From the NCBI GenBank assembly GCA_963971535.1, contig OZ020587.1, positions 157,045,471 through 157,109,470 of the forward strand: a stretch of 64,000 nucleotides of DNA. The letters are read 5' to 3'. How positions within the stretch are numbered: the stretch's first letter is position 1; each line of letters opens with the position of its first letter. The notes beneath the pieces are model-generated. The model was not told where the DNA came from. It worked only from the letters and a program-made list of their open reading frames with translations, and made no database searches. The position numbers and the translations under genes were made by a program. Source of the stretch: Notolepis coatsorum (taxonomy: Eukaryota > Chordata > Actinopteri > Aulopiformes > Paralepididae). This document shows positions 19,451 through 31,847 of the stretch, one piece after another.

Positions 19451-22400
19451 AAAAGGGTCCTTGGTTCTTATATTAAGAACCAGCTATGATACTCTGCGTT
19501 GTGTCTGTCCGTTTACTAATTCCCTTTTACTTTAAAAAGGCCAAGCATGGCCTTGTAACGACGGCGGAGCAGGAGAATGAAATGAAGATGATGAGAGTTT
19601 GCTAATGTACAAAATCCGTGTTTTATTTCACAAGCAAAAGTGAAATAACAAAGGCTTCAAAACGTGCAATGAAACAAAGATACCATGAGACTGTGCCCTC
19701 AGCTCTTTGTTTCAGACTAATCAAAAGGAGGTTACTAAAGGAATGGTCAATGTAGGCCTCTGTTGCCTGGTGTCAACAAAGGAATCTGGTTTCTCGTCTG
19801 AAAAGTGTCTTCTTCTCTGTTCCTGCTGCCGTCCTCCTGTGGGTCTCTGTCTGGGCTCAAGAAAGCGTGTGTGTCTTGTTGTTGCGTTCGCTCTGCTCTC
19901 TCTCACTAGACTGCTAGTCTTTAAAGCCTTTACTCCTCCCCTTGGGATCTTACGTCAGAGGGGAGGACCTCTTTAGAAGAGAGAGATTCTGATTGGCTGA
20001 AACCCTAGAGCGGCCATTTTGAGTAGGCCTGTCGTCCGATATTACCTTATAGGGAAATATCTTTGCTAGATGTAATTTTTACAGGGCAGGCTGTTTCTTG
20101 TTTTAGAGAATTCTCTAGTTTAGCGTTTAAATGTATCCGTATTAGATTTATCAATTTATCAATCAAAGATTAATGCTTATTTTGATTAAACATCTCATTT
20201 AGTCTTTCCACCGAATTTCTTAGTGTCCTAAACATAGATTAAACCTATTGTGGGTTTATAAGACAAACTGTTTTACTTTCTGTAATCTAGGTTAATATCT
20301 TTGAAGTTAATTTGATGCTTAAACCTGTTTTAGACCATATGAATATTAGTTCAATATTGTAAACAGATTGATTTCTATAGCTTGACTATACTTTGTAAAG
20401 ATGAATACACTATTTTATAACTGTTTTTACTGATTGATTTAGACTTTACACCAATGGAACCTATTTATTATTTTCTACTTCTATTAAGTTAGGTTTATTT
20501 AATCAAGTACATTATCACTAAATTAGTGTATTCTTATATTAAACCAATGTTTTAGTTTGAACGCTGATACTCTCTCCCTGCAAACCAGGAGAGGCGTTTT
20601 CTGCCGGCCGTTTGTCTCAGCTGGTGTTATCTGAAACTTCCTTTTGAAGCTCTGTGTCCTATCTTTATGACCCCCAAACTGGGTGTCCGCTCTCAGCGTT
20701 TCTATAGAAAGCTGCAAGCCTGTGTAGTAGAATCCTAACAATAATCTAAGGTTATTGTACAGTACAAGGAGGTCGTTAACTGGAGGAGGAAAAAGGATCA
20801 TAAGTGATAGAATTTGGTCTCCTCATCTGACTCCCAATATAGCCAGCAAGGAATAAATGTGCAGTCCAGACAACAGAGTTCGAATTCAACTCATGGTTTT
20901 ATTTGTCTCTGCGGCCAGGAGTGAATAAAAAGGTTGCTTTTCACATATAAGGATTATCAGAATACATTAATCATGTCTGTTTTGTACACAGGATCAACAA
21001 GGTTTGCATCTCAAAACCCCACCATGTAGGTACATACAACAGTCATTTTTAACATAAATGTAATTAGAGAAAATACTGTAAGCATTACACATGAGTAAAT
21101 CTGGTTTACAGATCAGGGATCTGTACATTACTCTAATCTAAACAACAATTGGTGTTTCCCATGATTTACTCACGTAAAATGCAATCAGCTCACAGTAGTC
21201 TCTGGATGGGTGGCGGTGGAGCCGCAGACCTGGGGAGGGGTCTGGGCTCCTGAATTAACCCTGTGTTCACTCTTAAATACTATCATTTCCCACCAATCAT
21301 AACATTCTAGTAGTACGTTTTGGTCCAATCAGGTGGTCTTCTGGAAGGGCGGTCCGCCCCTCCCCCTGGTTTTCTCTGTGGGCGCTGGTTGCCCCCACCT
21401 CCTCGATCTCCTGTGTGGGTCTTCCTTTAAACATAGGGGGCCGCCAATGGCCCCCGTCGGTGTGGTTCCTGTGTGAGTCTTCTTTCAGTAAACAGAGGGG
21501 GCCGCCTGATGGCCCCCGTCGGTGTGGTTCCTTTGATGCGTATCGAGGAGGGCGCTTTTGATGGCCCCCCTCCTTTGGCTGCTCAAATCTCACCCAAGTA
21601 CAGTCAGTGCTTTCCCAGACTGATACCAGACATCCTATGAAACCACACAAACCTTTATTCACCAGACTGAAACTCTGTCTATCTGTGATACATATACCAG
21701 GATTCCATAACAGAGTGTAATAACACTATTACTTTCATACTAGTTATCTGCTAGACCGGCTGTTCCTCTGCTATTTAAAGTGAGCCACTGTTTACTGTGG
21801 GGTGTGACTTCCCCTGTGGCCTTTTATGACCGGCAACTGTTGTTCTCTAATCCAGTCTTACCCCTGAGCGGGGGTTTGTTTGGAATGCACTTTTGGCTAA
21901 GCCCTGTTTTTACATTATGGATTAATTTCTTTTATTCACACATATTAGTTATGGAATTCAAGGTCAATATTACCACACCTGTAAATGGTAACAACCGGGT
22001 GTCTGCTAACAGCTGGATTCAGCATCCTGTTTTGGTAAACACAGTCTTTTGTTCTAATTTCAAAGCTGGCTGACCAACTTTGACCAGTATCCTGTCTTAT
22101 TTACATATAATGATCTCCTGGGGGGTTGCTTACTCAGGTGCAGTTTGCCCAGACCAAATAGTGCATAATCTAATCAGTCACTTTACTTGTGGTCTATTAT
22201 AAAAAGCGTTTAGGGATTTACTAATATGAGACTTCTAAAACCCATGTATTTTGACTACCTGTTGGGGAGAACATTCAGACTATTCTAAAATGTGTGTGCA
22301 CTGGTCCTATACCCAATCCAACCTCTTTCCGGAGCCGTTAACCTATGGAACTCAAGATTCAACCAACATTCCCATATTTCCATAATAGTTGGACAGTTTG

Positions 22401-22494
22401 AACAGAGAAATCTACCACAAACGTCTGTTTGAAAAAACCCTGACGAAGTTCGAAACCCAAAAACAGGCTTCAGGGACAGCTCTAGAGAGCAGAT
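19451..22494. other. No gene recognised; repeat-like intergenic or intronic sequence
   Basis: Reading frames here are short and unlike known proteins. Around 21410-21550 a GC-rich unit of about 70 bp containing GGCCCCCGTCGGTGTGGTTC occurs twice and partly a third time. Segments near 19600-19720 and 20860-20990 look like reversed transposon or LTR ends (ATG-poor, with TTTATTT runs) but I cannot assign them. If scrn3 ends at 22.8 kb, this lies downstream of its coding region and could include its 3' UTR. Confidence 0.4.
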
Positions 22495-22873
22495 GTCCCT
22501 CAGCTCTTGCCGTAGACGCGCATCTCCTCCAGGGCCGTGTTGGTGAACAGGTTCAGATGTCCCTCAGCTCTTGCCGTAGACGCGCATCTCCTCCAGGGCC
22601 GTGTTGGTGAACAGGTTCAGATGTCCCTCAGCTCTTGCCGTAGACGCGCATCTCCTCCAGGGCCGTGTTGGTGAACAGGTTCAGATGTCCCTCAGCTCTT
22701 GCCGTAGACACGCATCTCCTCCAGGGCCATGTTGGTGAACAGGTTCAGATGTCCCTCAGCTCTTGCCGTAGACGCGCATCTCCTCCAGGGCCTTGTTGGT
22801 GAACAGGTTCAGATGTCCCTCAGCTCTTGCCGTAGACGCGCATCTCCTCCAGGGCCGTGTTGGTGAACAGGTT
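22495..22873. repeat. scrn3: 64-bp tandem array derived from the scrn3 terminal exon
   Basis: Six copies, the last incomplete, of a 64-bp unit starting GTCCCTCAGCTCTTGCCGTA, at 22495, 22559, 22623, 22687, 22751 and 22815. The rightmost copy is the 3' end of the scrn3 coding exon read on the minus strand, so the array is an amplification of exon sequence across the stop codon. Copies differ by only one to three bases. The first in-frame stop lies in the copy nearest the intact exon, so extra copies would fall in the 3' UTR. Confidence 0.9.
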
Positions 22874-22981
22874 GACCACCAGCGTGGCATCTTCCGCGCC
22901 GCCGGAGAGCGGCCTCTCCATCTCACACATCTTCACCTTCTCCAACTGCCTCATGTTTTCCAGAATCTTCTTTCCTTTTCC
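22820..22981 (-). CDS. scrn3: Secernin-3, last coding exon
   Basis: Minus-strand exon starting at 22981 after the acceptor GTTCTTTAG. It encodes 53 residues beginning GKGKKILENMRQLEKVK and ending EEMRVYGKS, then TGA at 22822-22820. It aligns by eye with the secernin-3 C-terminus (the NMRKLEKE...VNLF...DEI region). It follows in phase 0 from the exon at 37055-37235, which also ends in phase 0. Secernins are Ntn-hydrolase-family (peptidase C69-like) proteins implicated in regulated exocytosis; the catalytic N-terminal exons are not seen in this window. The inferred intron is about 14 kb and contains LINEs and a klhl10-like gene on the other strand. Confidence 0.85.
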   Translation of the reverse strand, partial: GKGKKILENMRQLEKVKMCEMERPLSGGAEDATLVVNLFTNTALEEMRVYGKS

Positions 22982-22984
22982 CTA

Positions 22985-23174
22985 AAGAACAGATTGATTG
23001 ATGATTTAAAATGTTATTAACAGATTGCAGAATGGGTACAATACAGTATGGCTCAATACACACACTTGTTAAGGGGATGCAGACCAGAGAAAGACTTTCG
23101 TCTTGTTTACATCAGGGTCCCCCATTTTCAATTCATCATAGAAAATTATTAAGAATATTACTGACTGGAGTGAA
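22985..23174. repeat. Dispersed retroposon-like fragment
   Basis: Contains ATTAACAGATTGCAGAATGG and, further on, GGGGATGCAGACCAGAGAAA and GACTTTCGTCTTGTTTACAT. A similar segment in reverse complement lies at 61690-61825 inside the hAT insertion, and the first part also recurs at 6850 and 12870. Confidence 0.6.
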
Positions 23175-24850
<1,676 letters not shown>

Positions 24851-25726
24851 TACGGGTGCATCTCAATACATTTGAATATCGACGAAAGGTTTATTTATCT
24901 CAGTAATTAAATTCAAAAAGTGAAAATAATATAATATATAGATTCATTACACACAGAGTGAAATATTTCAAGGCTTTATTTCTTTCAATTTTGATGATTA
25001 TGGCTTACAGCTAATGAAAACCCAAAATTCAGTATCTGAGAAATAAACAAATTTTAATTTTATCTCTCTTTCTCCGATTTCTCTCTGTTTTTCTCCCAGT
25101 CCCAATTTAGTTGATGTGCCAATTCCCCCCCCCCTCCCCTACCTGGTTGTTGTGCGCATGTTCTCCTACTGGTCGGTACAAGGGAACCCTGAAGTATCCG
25201 CACGCTTCCTCCGACACGCGCGGCGACAGCCAGTGGCTCTCTTCTCACCTGGCAGCGAGGGCTCTCATTGGTGAAGTGTAACGTGTGGGTGGTCACGCTG
25301 CCTTCCTCAAGTCCTGCCTCCGCTGAGCAAGCGCCCAGACCTGACCTGTAGGCGTCGCTGTCCACAACGCCAGTTTCCCACCCACGGCTTCCCTCCCCCT
25401 AACCCAGCCAAACGAGTTAGTATAGCGATCAGCCCAAGCCAAGGCAATGCTGACTCCGGGAGTCGAGACCGCAGCCTCTTGCATTGGTGACAAGCGCAAT
25501 CTCCGCTACGCCACCTAACCGCCCTATATCTGAGAAATTTTGAATATTACATAAATAAAACCAATAAAAGAATATATATATATTACAGAAATGTCGGCCT
25601 ACTGAAAAGTATATGCACTCAATACTTGGTCGCGGCTCCTTCTGCATGAATCAATGCAGCCTGGCATGGAGGCAACCAATATATTTCCTCTCTACTCTTT
25701 TACTCTAATGTATTGAGATGCACTGT
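24851..25726. mobile_element. Tc1/mariner-like non-autonomous element with nested SINE
   Basis: Inverted ends GGGTGCATCTCAATACATTT (24854 on) and AATGTATTGAGATGCACTG (ending 25725). Internal sequence such as TTCATTACACACAGAGTGAA and ATGGCTTACAGCTAATGAAA is the familiar terminal region of a Tc1-like family widespread in vertebrates. Without the SINE (25045-25526) it would be about 400 bp, so it lacks a transposase. It inserted into the L2 LINE on its left. Confidence 0.75.
25045..25526 (-). mobile_element. tRNA-derived SINE, minus strand, with 12-bp target duplication
   Basis: On the minus strand it starts GGGCGGTTAGGTGGCGTAGC and shows the same head and body as the copy at 23631, diverged by perhaps 20-25%. 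TATCTGAGAAAT flanks it at 25033-25044 and 25527-25538. The nesting order SINE in Tc1-like element in L2 gives relative ages. Confidence 0.88.
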
Positions 25727-28045
25727 GTCAATCAAATCATCAACTGATGTAATAATAACGGAATCAGATGCATTCCACCAAATCAGTCTATTGCTCATTC
25801 ACGCCATATCACATGAGAGGAAGTATTAATTACAATATTCATACGTTTAGTGAAAGAGTGTTATAGTATATTACACATAGTTAGTATATTAGAAAGGAAT
25901 ATTACACTCTTAATTCTGTATACAGTATAAGCACTCTGATTAACCCATTCATCTACATTCATTGCACACACTCACTTTAAACAAACACTCACCCTTAACA
26001 CTCACTTTAACACTTTTAACAATACACCATATTTGGTCTATTTATTACGAAAAGATTTGCACTACATCCATACCTAATTTCTGCATAAAAATTATATTTT
26101 TTTTCAGTTTTGTCGTGGATTTCGACTGGTCATCATTGGTTAATGAATGCAGAATAACACAGGACAGGCCTGATGAGCGCATCTAAATGTACAGACCACG
26201 ATGGTTCTCGCCCGGCATTAAAGCAAACAGTAACAAGGTCAGACAAGAATCAAGTAATCAAATGAAGCAAGGAGATAAAGGTTCTGTATACTCACGTTAG
26301 TAGGTTTATTTGAACAAATGTACATCCATGGAGGGACTCTTAGTCTGCCAGAGTGTATATCACAGGTTTGTCAGAGCAAAAGTAAAAACAAAAGCTAAGT
26401 ATATTAGTTTATAAACACACGGAATGGAGAGGTATCATTGGTTCGTTTAGTTTGGGCGGATCGTTTCTGATTGGGTTGGGCATTATATGGTAATTTGGAA
26501 GATGGAAGAGATAGGCTTTTGAAGAGGTGCAAACGGGGCCCCTCGCAGGAACACTGCAGCCTTGGATGTTGCTTGCAACCTTATCAAGCCTGCGCATGAT
26601 TTTCTGAGTCTAATGAATGGCTGCATTGTTTTGTAGCAAGAGTCTTGTAGCAAGCATGACTTCATGGATTTAACGACCGACCTTGGTGTAGAACTATGAA
26701 ATTACACTCACAGTTTGCATTTTTTTTTACCTCATTGTCTGCATTTCTACTTCATTGTACTTTAAGGTTGTACTTTAGTTTGTATATTGTATATTTTTTA
26801 TAGTGTTGGGACTTTATTCTTCTTTTAACCTTTTTACTGTATGAAGCACATTCTCAGGGGGCTCATACAGAACCAAGCATTTCACTGTAATGTACATGTA
26901 CCTTATGTGTGAAAAATAAAACAAAACTTGAACTCGATTGTGACAAGGCTGTGGTACAACAGTTTCACTAGAATGCTTTGTGTCTATCTTCTATCAGCTA
27001 TTATCTATGTATGGCTTGAATATGAAAATAATTTCTCAAACTTTCTGCATTTACATGTAAAATTACAGACGTTATGGTCCGTTTCCGTCTGCCAACATAT
27101 ACATATACAATATTATTCCTGAACCTATCGCACGTTGCTAAGCAAAGCAAAGCTAAATAAATAATTACATGTAGAAATAGAATGAATCAAATAGAATGTG
27201 AAGAAACGCTAAGTGGTGAATTTACAAGTTAAAGTTTCAGAGCTGTTGTACTCTACCAACACTGATGGGATGCATCTGGACAAATACTTTCGCTAAATTG
27301 AAACTTAACAGTTGTCTGACCACTAAGTGTGTCAGACTACAACGTATGATGTACAGTATATCATACCAGTTAGGGTACCTTGTGTATACCGTTTACTTTT
27401 ACTCATATTCATAGTATACATTCAGATTCAAATCCTTTACTGCCTATATTTATTGTACCGTATGATATATAACCGGATAGGGCATACAGACCCCCATCTT
27501 GTGAGGATGGGGTTTGGCGGAGCCCAATAGCAGAACACAGGAGGAGAGAGAATGGAGCGTTTTAGGTGGGTTTTAATGTTGTTTCCCCAAGCAGACAGTT
27601 TAACAAATGGAATGTGCAACAGACAGGTACAAGAATGTTCTTGGGGTTAGGACAGGTGCACTCCTTGTGCAGCACGGGGCAGTAGACACAGGACTGTGTC
27701 GTGGGCGAGAGCAATCCTTAGTTATGGAGTGTTTGTATTTTTATTTTATTTTTTTGTATCCTTTTGTTTCGTTTTTTGTGTAAAGCACTTTGAGCTGCAA
27801 TCTGTATGAATGGTGCTATATAAATAACGTTATTATTATTATTTTACATTTATTTTAACTTAAATTAAAAAAATATATTTTAAGACTTCTAAAGAATGTC
27901 ATGTTTTTAGACATAATATCTATATTATTCAAATGGGAGCTAAATATATTATACTTTATTATTATATTACATTATATTATAATATATAACATTACATTAT
28001 ATCATACATATTATTTATATTATTCAAATATGTTCTGTTGTGATG
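25727..28045. other. No gene; LINE 3' tails and AT-rich sequence
   Basis: About 26720-26935 resembles a LINE 3' UTR ending AATAAAACAAAACTTGAACT. About 27725-27845 ends in AAAGCACTTTGAGCTGCAAT followed by TGGTGCTATATAAATAACG and (TTA)n, a typical L2-type tail. The other frames are short and unconvincing. This lies within the inferred last scrn3 intron. Confidence 0.55.
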
Positions 28046-30815
28046 TCAAGTCAAGTCAAGTCAAGAGTTTTATTTGTCACGGCATACAAGTATACAATGA
28101 AATGCGGGTGGTCTTTCCCGCAACGATGTGCAATACAGTAGTAACAACATATAATAGAATCCAATAAAACAACATTGTGCAATAAACAAGTAACATAGTA
28201 GGGCATATCGGTATTTGTACATAAGTTATTTACAGAGCATGAAGGAAATGCTAGGTCCTGTGGTAGTGCAATACACTGTTAGCTACGGATGAGGCACTGG
28301 GTCTTTCTGTACATTGCTATTTTATACAATCTCAGGTTATACTATACTATTTTTAAAGTGACCTTTCCTTAGTGGCCATAAGTGTGGGCGTGTGCAGCAT
28401 GAGTGTGTGCCATGTGTGTGATTATGTGTGCTTGTGTGTGTAGAGTTCAGTGTTCAAGGTTCTGATGGCCTGGGGGAAGAAGCTGAGCCGAAGCCTCTCT
28501 GTCCTAGTAGCTGGGGTTCGCAGGCGTCTGCCTGACCTCAGCAGCATGAACAGGCTGTTGTTGGGGTGATGTGGGTCTTTCATTATTCTGCAGGCTCTGG
28601 ATTTGCACCTCTTGTTGTATAGAACCTGCAGGGGTGGTAGTGCAATACCCGTGGTACGCTCGGCTGAGCGCACCACTCTTTGTAGGGCCTTCTTGTCCTG
28701 TGCCGTGCTGTTTCCATACCAGGCAGTGATGTTTCCAGTCAAGATGCTCTCTACAGCTCCGGAGTAGAAGGACTGGAGTATCTTCCCAGATACTCTGAAC
28801 TTCCTTAACTGTCTCAGGTGGTAGAGGCGCTGCTTCGCCTTTTTTACGACTGAATCTATGTGTCTTGACCATGTCAGATCCTCTGAGATGTGGACCCCCA
28901 GGTACTTAAAGCTGCACACCCTGTCCACGGTAGCCCCGTTTATCCTCACTGGTGTGTGTGTCTCCTGCTGTCCTCTCCTATAATCCACGATCAGCTCCTT
29001 GGTTTTAGCAATGTTCAGGAGCAGGCTGTTGTCCTGGCACCAGCGTTCCAGTACATCAACCTCCTCCCGGTAGGCCTTCTCGTCGTTGTCCGAGATCAGC
29101 CCCACCACTGTGTCGTCCGCAAACTTCACTATGGAGTTGGAGCTGAACTTGGCCACACAGTCGTGTGTGTATAGTGAGTACAGCAGGGGGCTCAGAACAC
29201 AGCCCTGGGGGGACCCGATGCTCAGGGTGATGGTGTTGGAGGTCTGACCCCCCACCCTGACCGCCTGGGGCCTTTCGCTCAGAAAGTCCAGTATCCAGGC
29301 GCTCAGAGCGGAGCTCAGACCCAGCTTGATCAGCTTGTCCACCAGTCTGGTGGGGACTATGGTGTTGAACGCTGAGCTGTAGTCAATGAACAACAGTCTC
29401 ACATAGCCCCCCTTCTGGCGGTCAAGGTGAGAGAGGGTGCTGTGCAGTACTTGGGAGACCGCATCGTCAGTGGACCTGTTTGGCCTGTATGCAAATTGCA
29501 TGGGGTCCATATCACTGGGGAGGGAGGCACAAATGTGATCCTTGACCAGCCTCTCGAAACATTTCATGGCCACAGAGGTGAGTGCCACCGGTCTGTAATC
29601 ATTGAGACATGTTGGGGAGGGTTTCTTTGGTACAGGGATGATGGTAGACATCTTGAAGCAGGCAGGGACCACTGACTCCGCCAGGGATTGATTAAATATA
29701 GCGGTGAACACAGGGGCTAGCTGGTTGGCACAGGACTTAAGTATGCGTCCTGTTATACCATCTGGGCCAGCAGCTTTTCTGGTGTTCACCTGCATAAATG
29801 CTCTTCTCACACTGTGTTCCGACAACGAGAGAGCGTCCCCGCCCCCCCGCGGTTGCCACACCCCCTCCACAACAGCCGGCGCGCCAGTGACGTCACTAGC
29901 CGTTGAGCTAGCGGCGCCACTGTCTACACCAAACCGAGCGTAGAAAGAGTTGAGTTTGTCCGCGAGAGAGGCGTCGTCGCTCCCCATTGAGGGGGCGCTG
30001 ACTTTGTAGTCAGTTATTGTCCTCAGTCCCCGCCATAAGCCTTGTGTCGTTTTGTGCCATTTGTGTCTCCAGTTTATCAGCATATGTCCATTATGCAAGT
30101 TTTACAGCCTTGCGCAGAGTATAGACTGAAGCCTTGTACTCTTCCATGTTTCCTGACTCTCTGCCCAGGTTGTAGGCAGTGGTGCGGGATTTCAGAGCTG
30201 CTCTGATAGTACTGTCCATCCACGGTTTCTGGTTTGGGAACACCCACACCTTCTTTGTGGGGACAATACTATCAGCCAGTGTTGTGATGAAGCAGACAAC
30301 GCTGTCAGCGAACTCGCTGACGTCATTGGCGCTTCCTTGAAACATATTCCAGTCAACATCCTCGAGCGCATCCTGAAGCGTGGCCTCTGATTGGTCGGTC
30401 CATTTTTTTGTCTCATGTGACACGACTGCCTCACGTGATCTTTGTTTGTAAGCCGGAATCAGGATAATGGAGTCGTGATCGGATGAGCTTGTAGCCCCTG
30501 TCAATGGTGGAGCCGCTACAGCCTTGTAGCCGGCTCTGAACGGGGTGTAGCAGTGGTCGAGTGTGTTTCCTCCTCTTGTGGAGCAGGCGATGTGTTGAAA
30601 AAAGGACGGCATCACTTTTTTCAAATTCGCCTGATTGAAATCACCAACTACGATCATCGCTACGTCCGGATGTTTAATCTGATGTTTGTTGAGATGATCC
30701 TGTAGCTCTGCCAGGGCCCTGGCGGTGTTTGCTTGTGGAGGGATATATACAGCAGTCATGATGACCGCAGTAAACTCTCGGGGAAGGTGGAAAGGGCGGC
30801 ATAGAATGGAGAGAT
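28046..30815 (-). mobile_element. Non-LTR retrotransposon (CR1/L2/Rex group), 5'-truncated
   Basis: About 2.8 kb on the minus strand. Its 3' end is a (TCAAG)n run at 28046-28065 preceded (minus strand) by GTATGCCGTGACAAATAAAA-type UTR. It encodes an apurinic-type endonuclease fragment followed by a full reverse transcriptase. The 5' end is cut at about 30815, where the sequence changes abruptly to an L2 fragment in the opposite orientation. Confidence 0.9.
28422..30814 (-). pseudogene. LINE ORF2: endonuclease C-terminus and reverse transcriptase
   Basis: Endonuclease part (30091-30814): MIVVGDFNQANLKKVMPSFF has the GDFN metal-binding motif and SSSDHDSIILIP the SDH motif; the N-terminal half is missing. 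A frame break near 30095 separates it from the RT frame (28422-30098): KAAGPDGITGRILKSCANQL, NDYRPVALTSVAMKCFERLV, FIDYSSAFNTIVP, GSPQGCVLSPLLYSLYTHDC, IVKFADDTVVGLI (catalytic FADD) and AWYGNSTAQDKKALQRVVRS. The RT frame is intact for 558 codons, so the copy is fairly young. Products would support target-primed reverse transcription, but 5' truncation makes this copy incompetent. Confidence 0.9.
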
Positions 30816-31487
30816 TTTAACTGGCACTCGTAAATACGACCACATCTCACCGATTTTATTTTCACTCCACTGGCTCCCAGTGCACTTTAGGATTCATTTT
30901 AAAATTATTTTATTTGCTTTTAAAGCCCTTCATGACCTTGCTCCACCCTACCTCTCTGAGCTGTTGCAGGTCTATACACCTTCTCGCTCTCTCAGGTCAG
31001 CTGACCAGCTGCTCCTAGTAGTGCCTACAACTAGGCGTAAGCTCAGGGGGGACCGTGCTTTCTCCGTTGCCGCCCCCAAAATGTGGAATGAGCTGCCACT
31101 GCAGATTAGGCAGGCCTCATCACTGCCCCGTTTTAAAGGCCTCCTTAAGACCCACCTCTTCTCTCTGGCTTTCGACACCATGTAGCTTGTTGATTTTATG
31201 ATCTTATTGTCTTACTGTGTTGTTGTTGTATCGTTTTGTTACTGTTTCCCTTGCTTTTAAATATATATTTTTTTTAAGTACTCTGATCTATTTAAACTTG
31301 TATTGCTGCCTATATTTACCTAATGTTTTTTATCTCTGTTTTGGTACTCTTGTTTTTTTTTTCTTTTTTTTTTTCTTTTTTTAGTGCTGCTAATAGTTTT
31401 TAATATGCTCCCCCTGTACAGCACTTTGTGCCCCTGTGGCTGTTAAAGCGCTTTATAAATAAAGTTGGATTGGATTGGATTGGAGAG
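30816..31487 (+). mobile_element. L2-type LINE 3' fragment with (TTGGA)n tail
   Basis: The plus strand encodes TRKYDHISPILFSLHWLPVH, FKALHDLAPPYLSELLQVYT, RRKLRGDRAFSVAAPKMWNE and RFKGLLKTHLFSLAFDTM, the conserved C-terminus of L2-type ORF2, then a UTR ending GCGCTTTATAAATAAAGTTG and GGATT repeats. It meets the minus-strand LINE head to head at about 30815. Confidence 0.9.
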
Positions 31488-31547
31488 ATGTTCCATGTCC
31501 GGGGAGCATGAACGGGAGAGTACCTGCACCTCATTGGGGTTTACCCA

Positions 31548-31690
31548 GCCATTGTCACAGTATGATGTCACAGTATGATGTCACAGTGTGATGTTCTGTT
31601 GTGATGTCACAGTATGATGTCAGAGTATGATGTCACAGTGTGATGTTCCGTTGTGATGTCACAGTATGATGTCACAGTATGATGTCATAA
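31548..31690. repeat. TATGATGTCACAG minisatellite upstream of klhl10-like copy A
   Basis: Tandem 13-bp units of CACAGTATGATGT plus longer 35-40-bp variants containing TGTTCTGTTGTGATGTC. The inverted counterpart lies upstream of copy B (about 49845-50005), so the array was part of the duplicated block. Confidence 0.85.
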
Positions 31691-31847
31691 TCAAACATTC
31701 TAGAACATTTGTGTAACAGTTATTTATTCAACAATTCTCTCAGAAGATCTCAGATCTCAGAAGACAAGTGAACATATCACTTGTTGTTTCTGGCTACTTG
31801 TCTGTAAACTTGATTATATTCTGTAGATACAATTTTAAAATCCCCAC

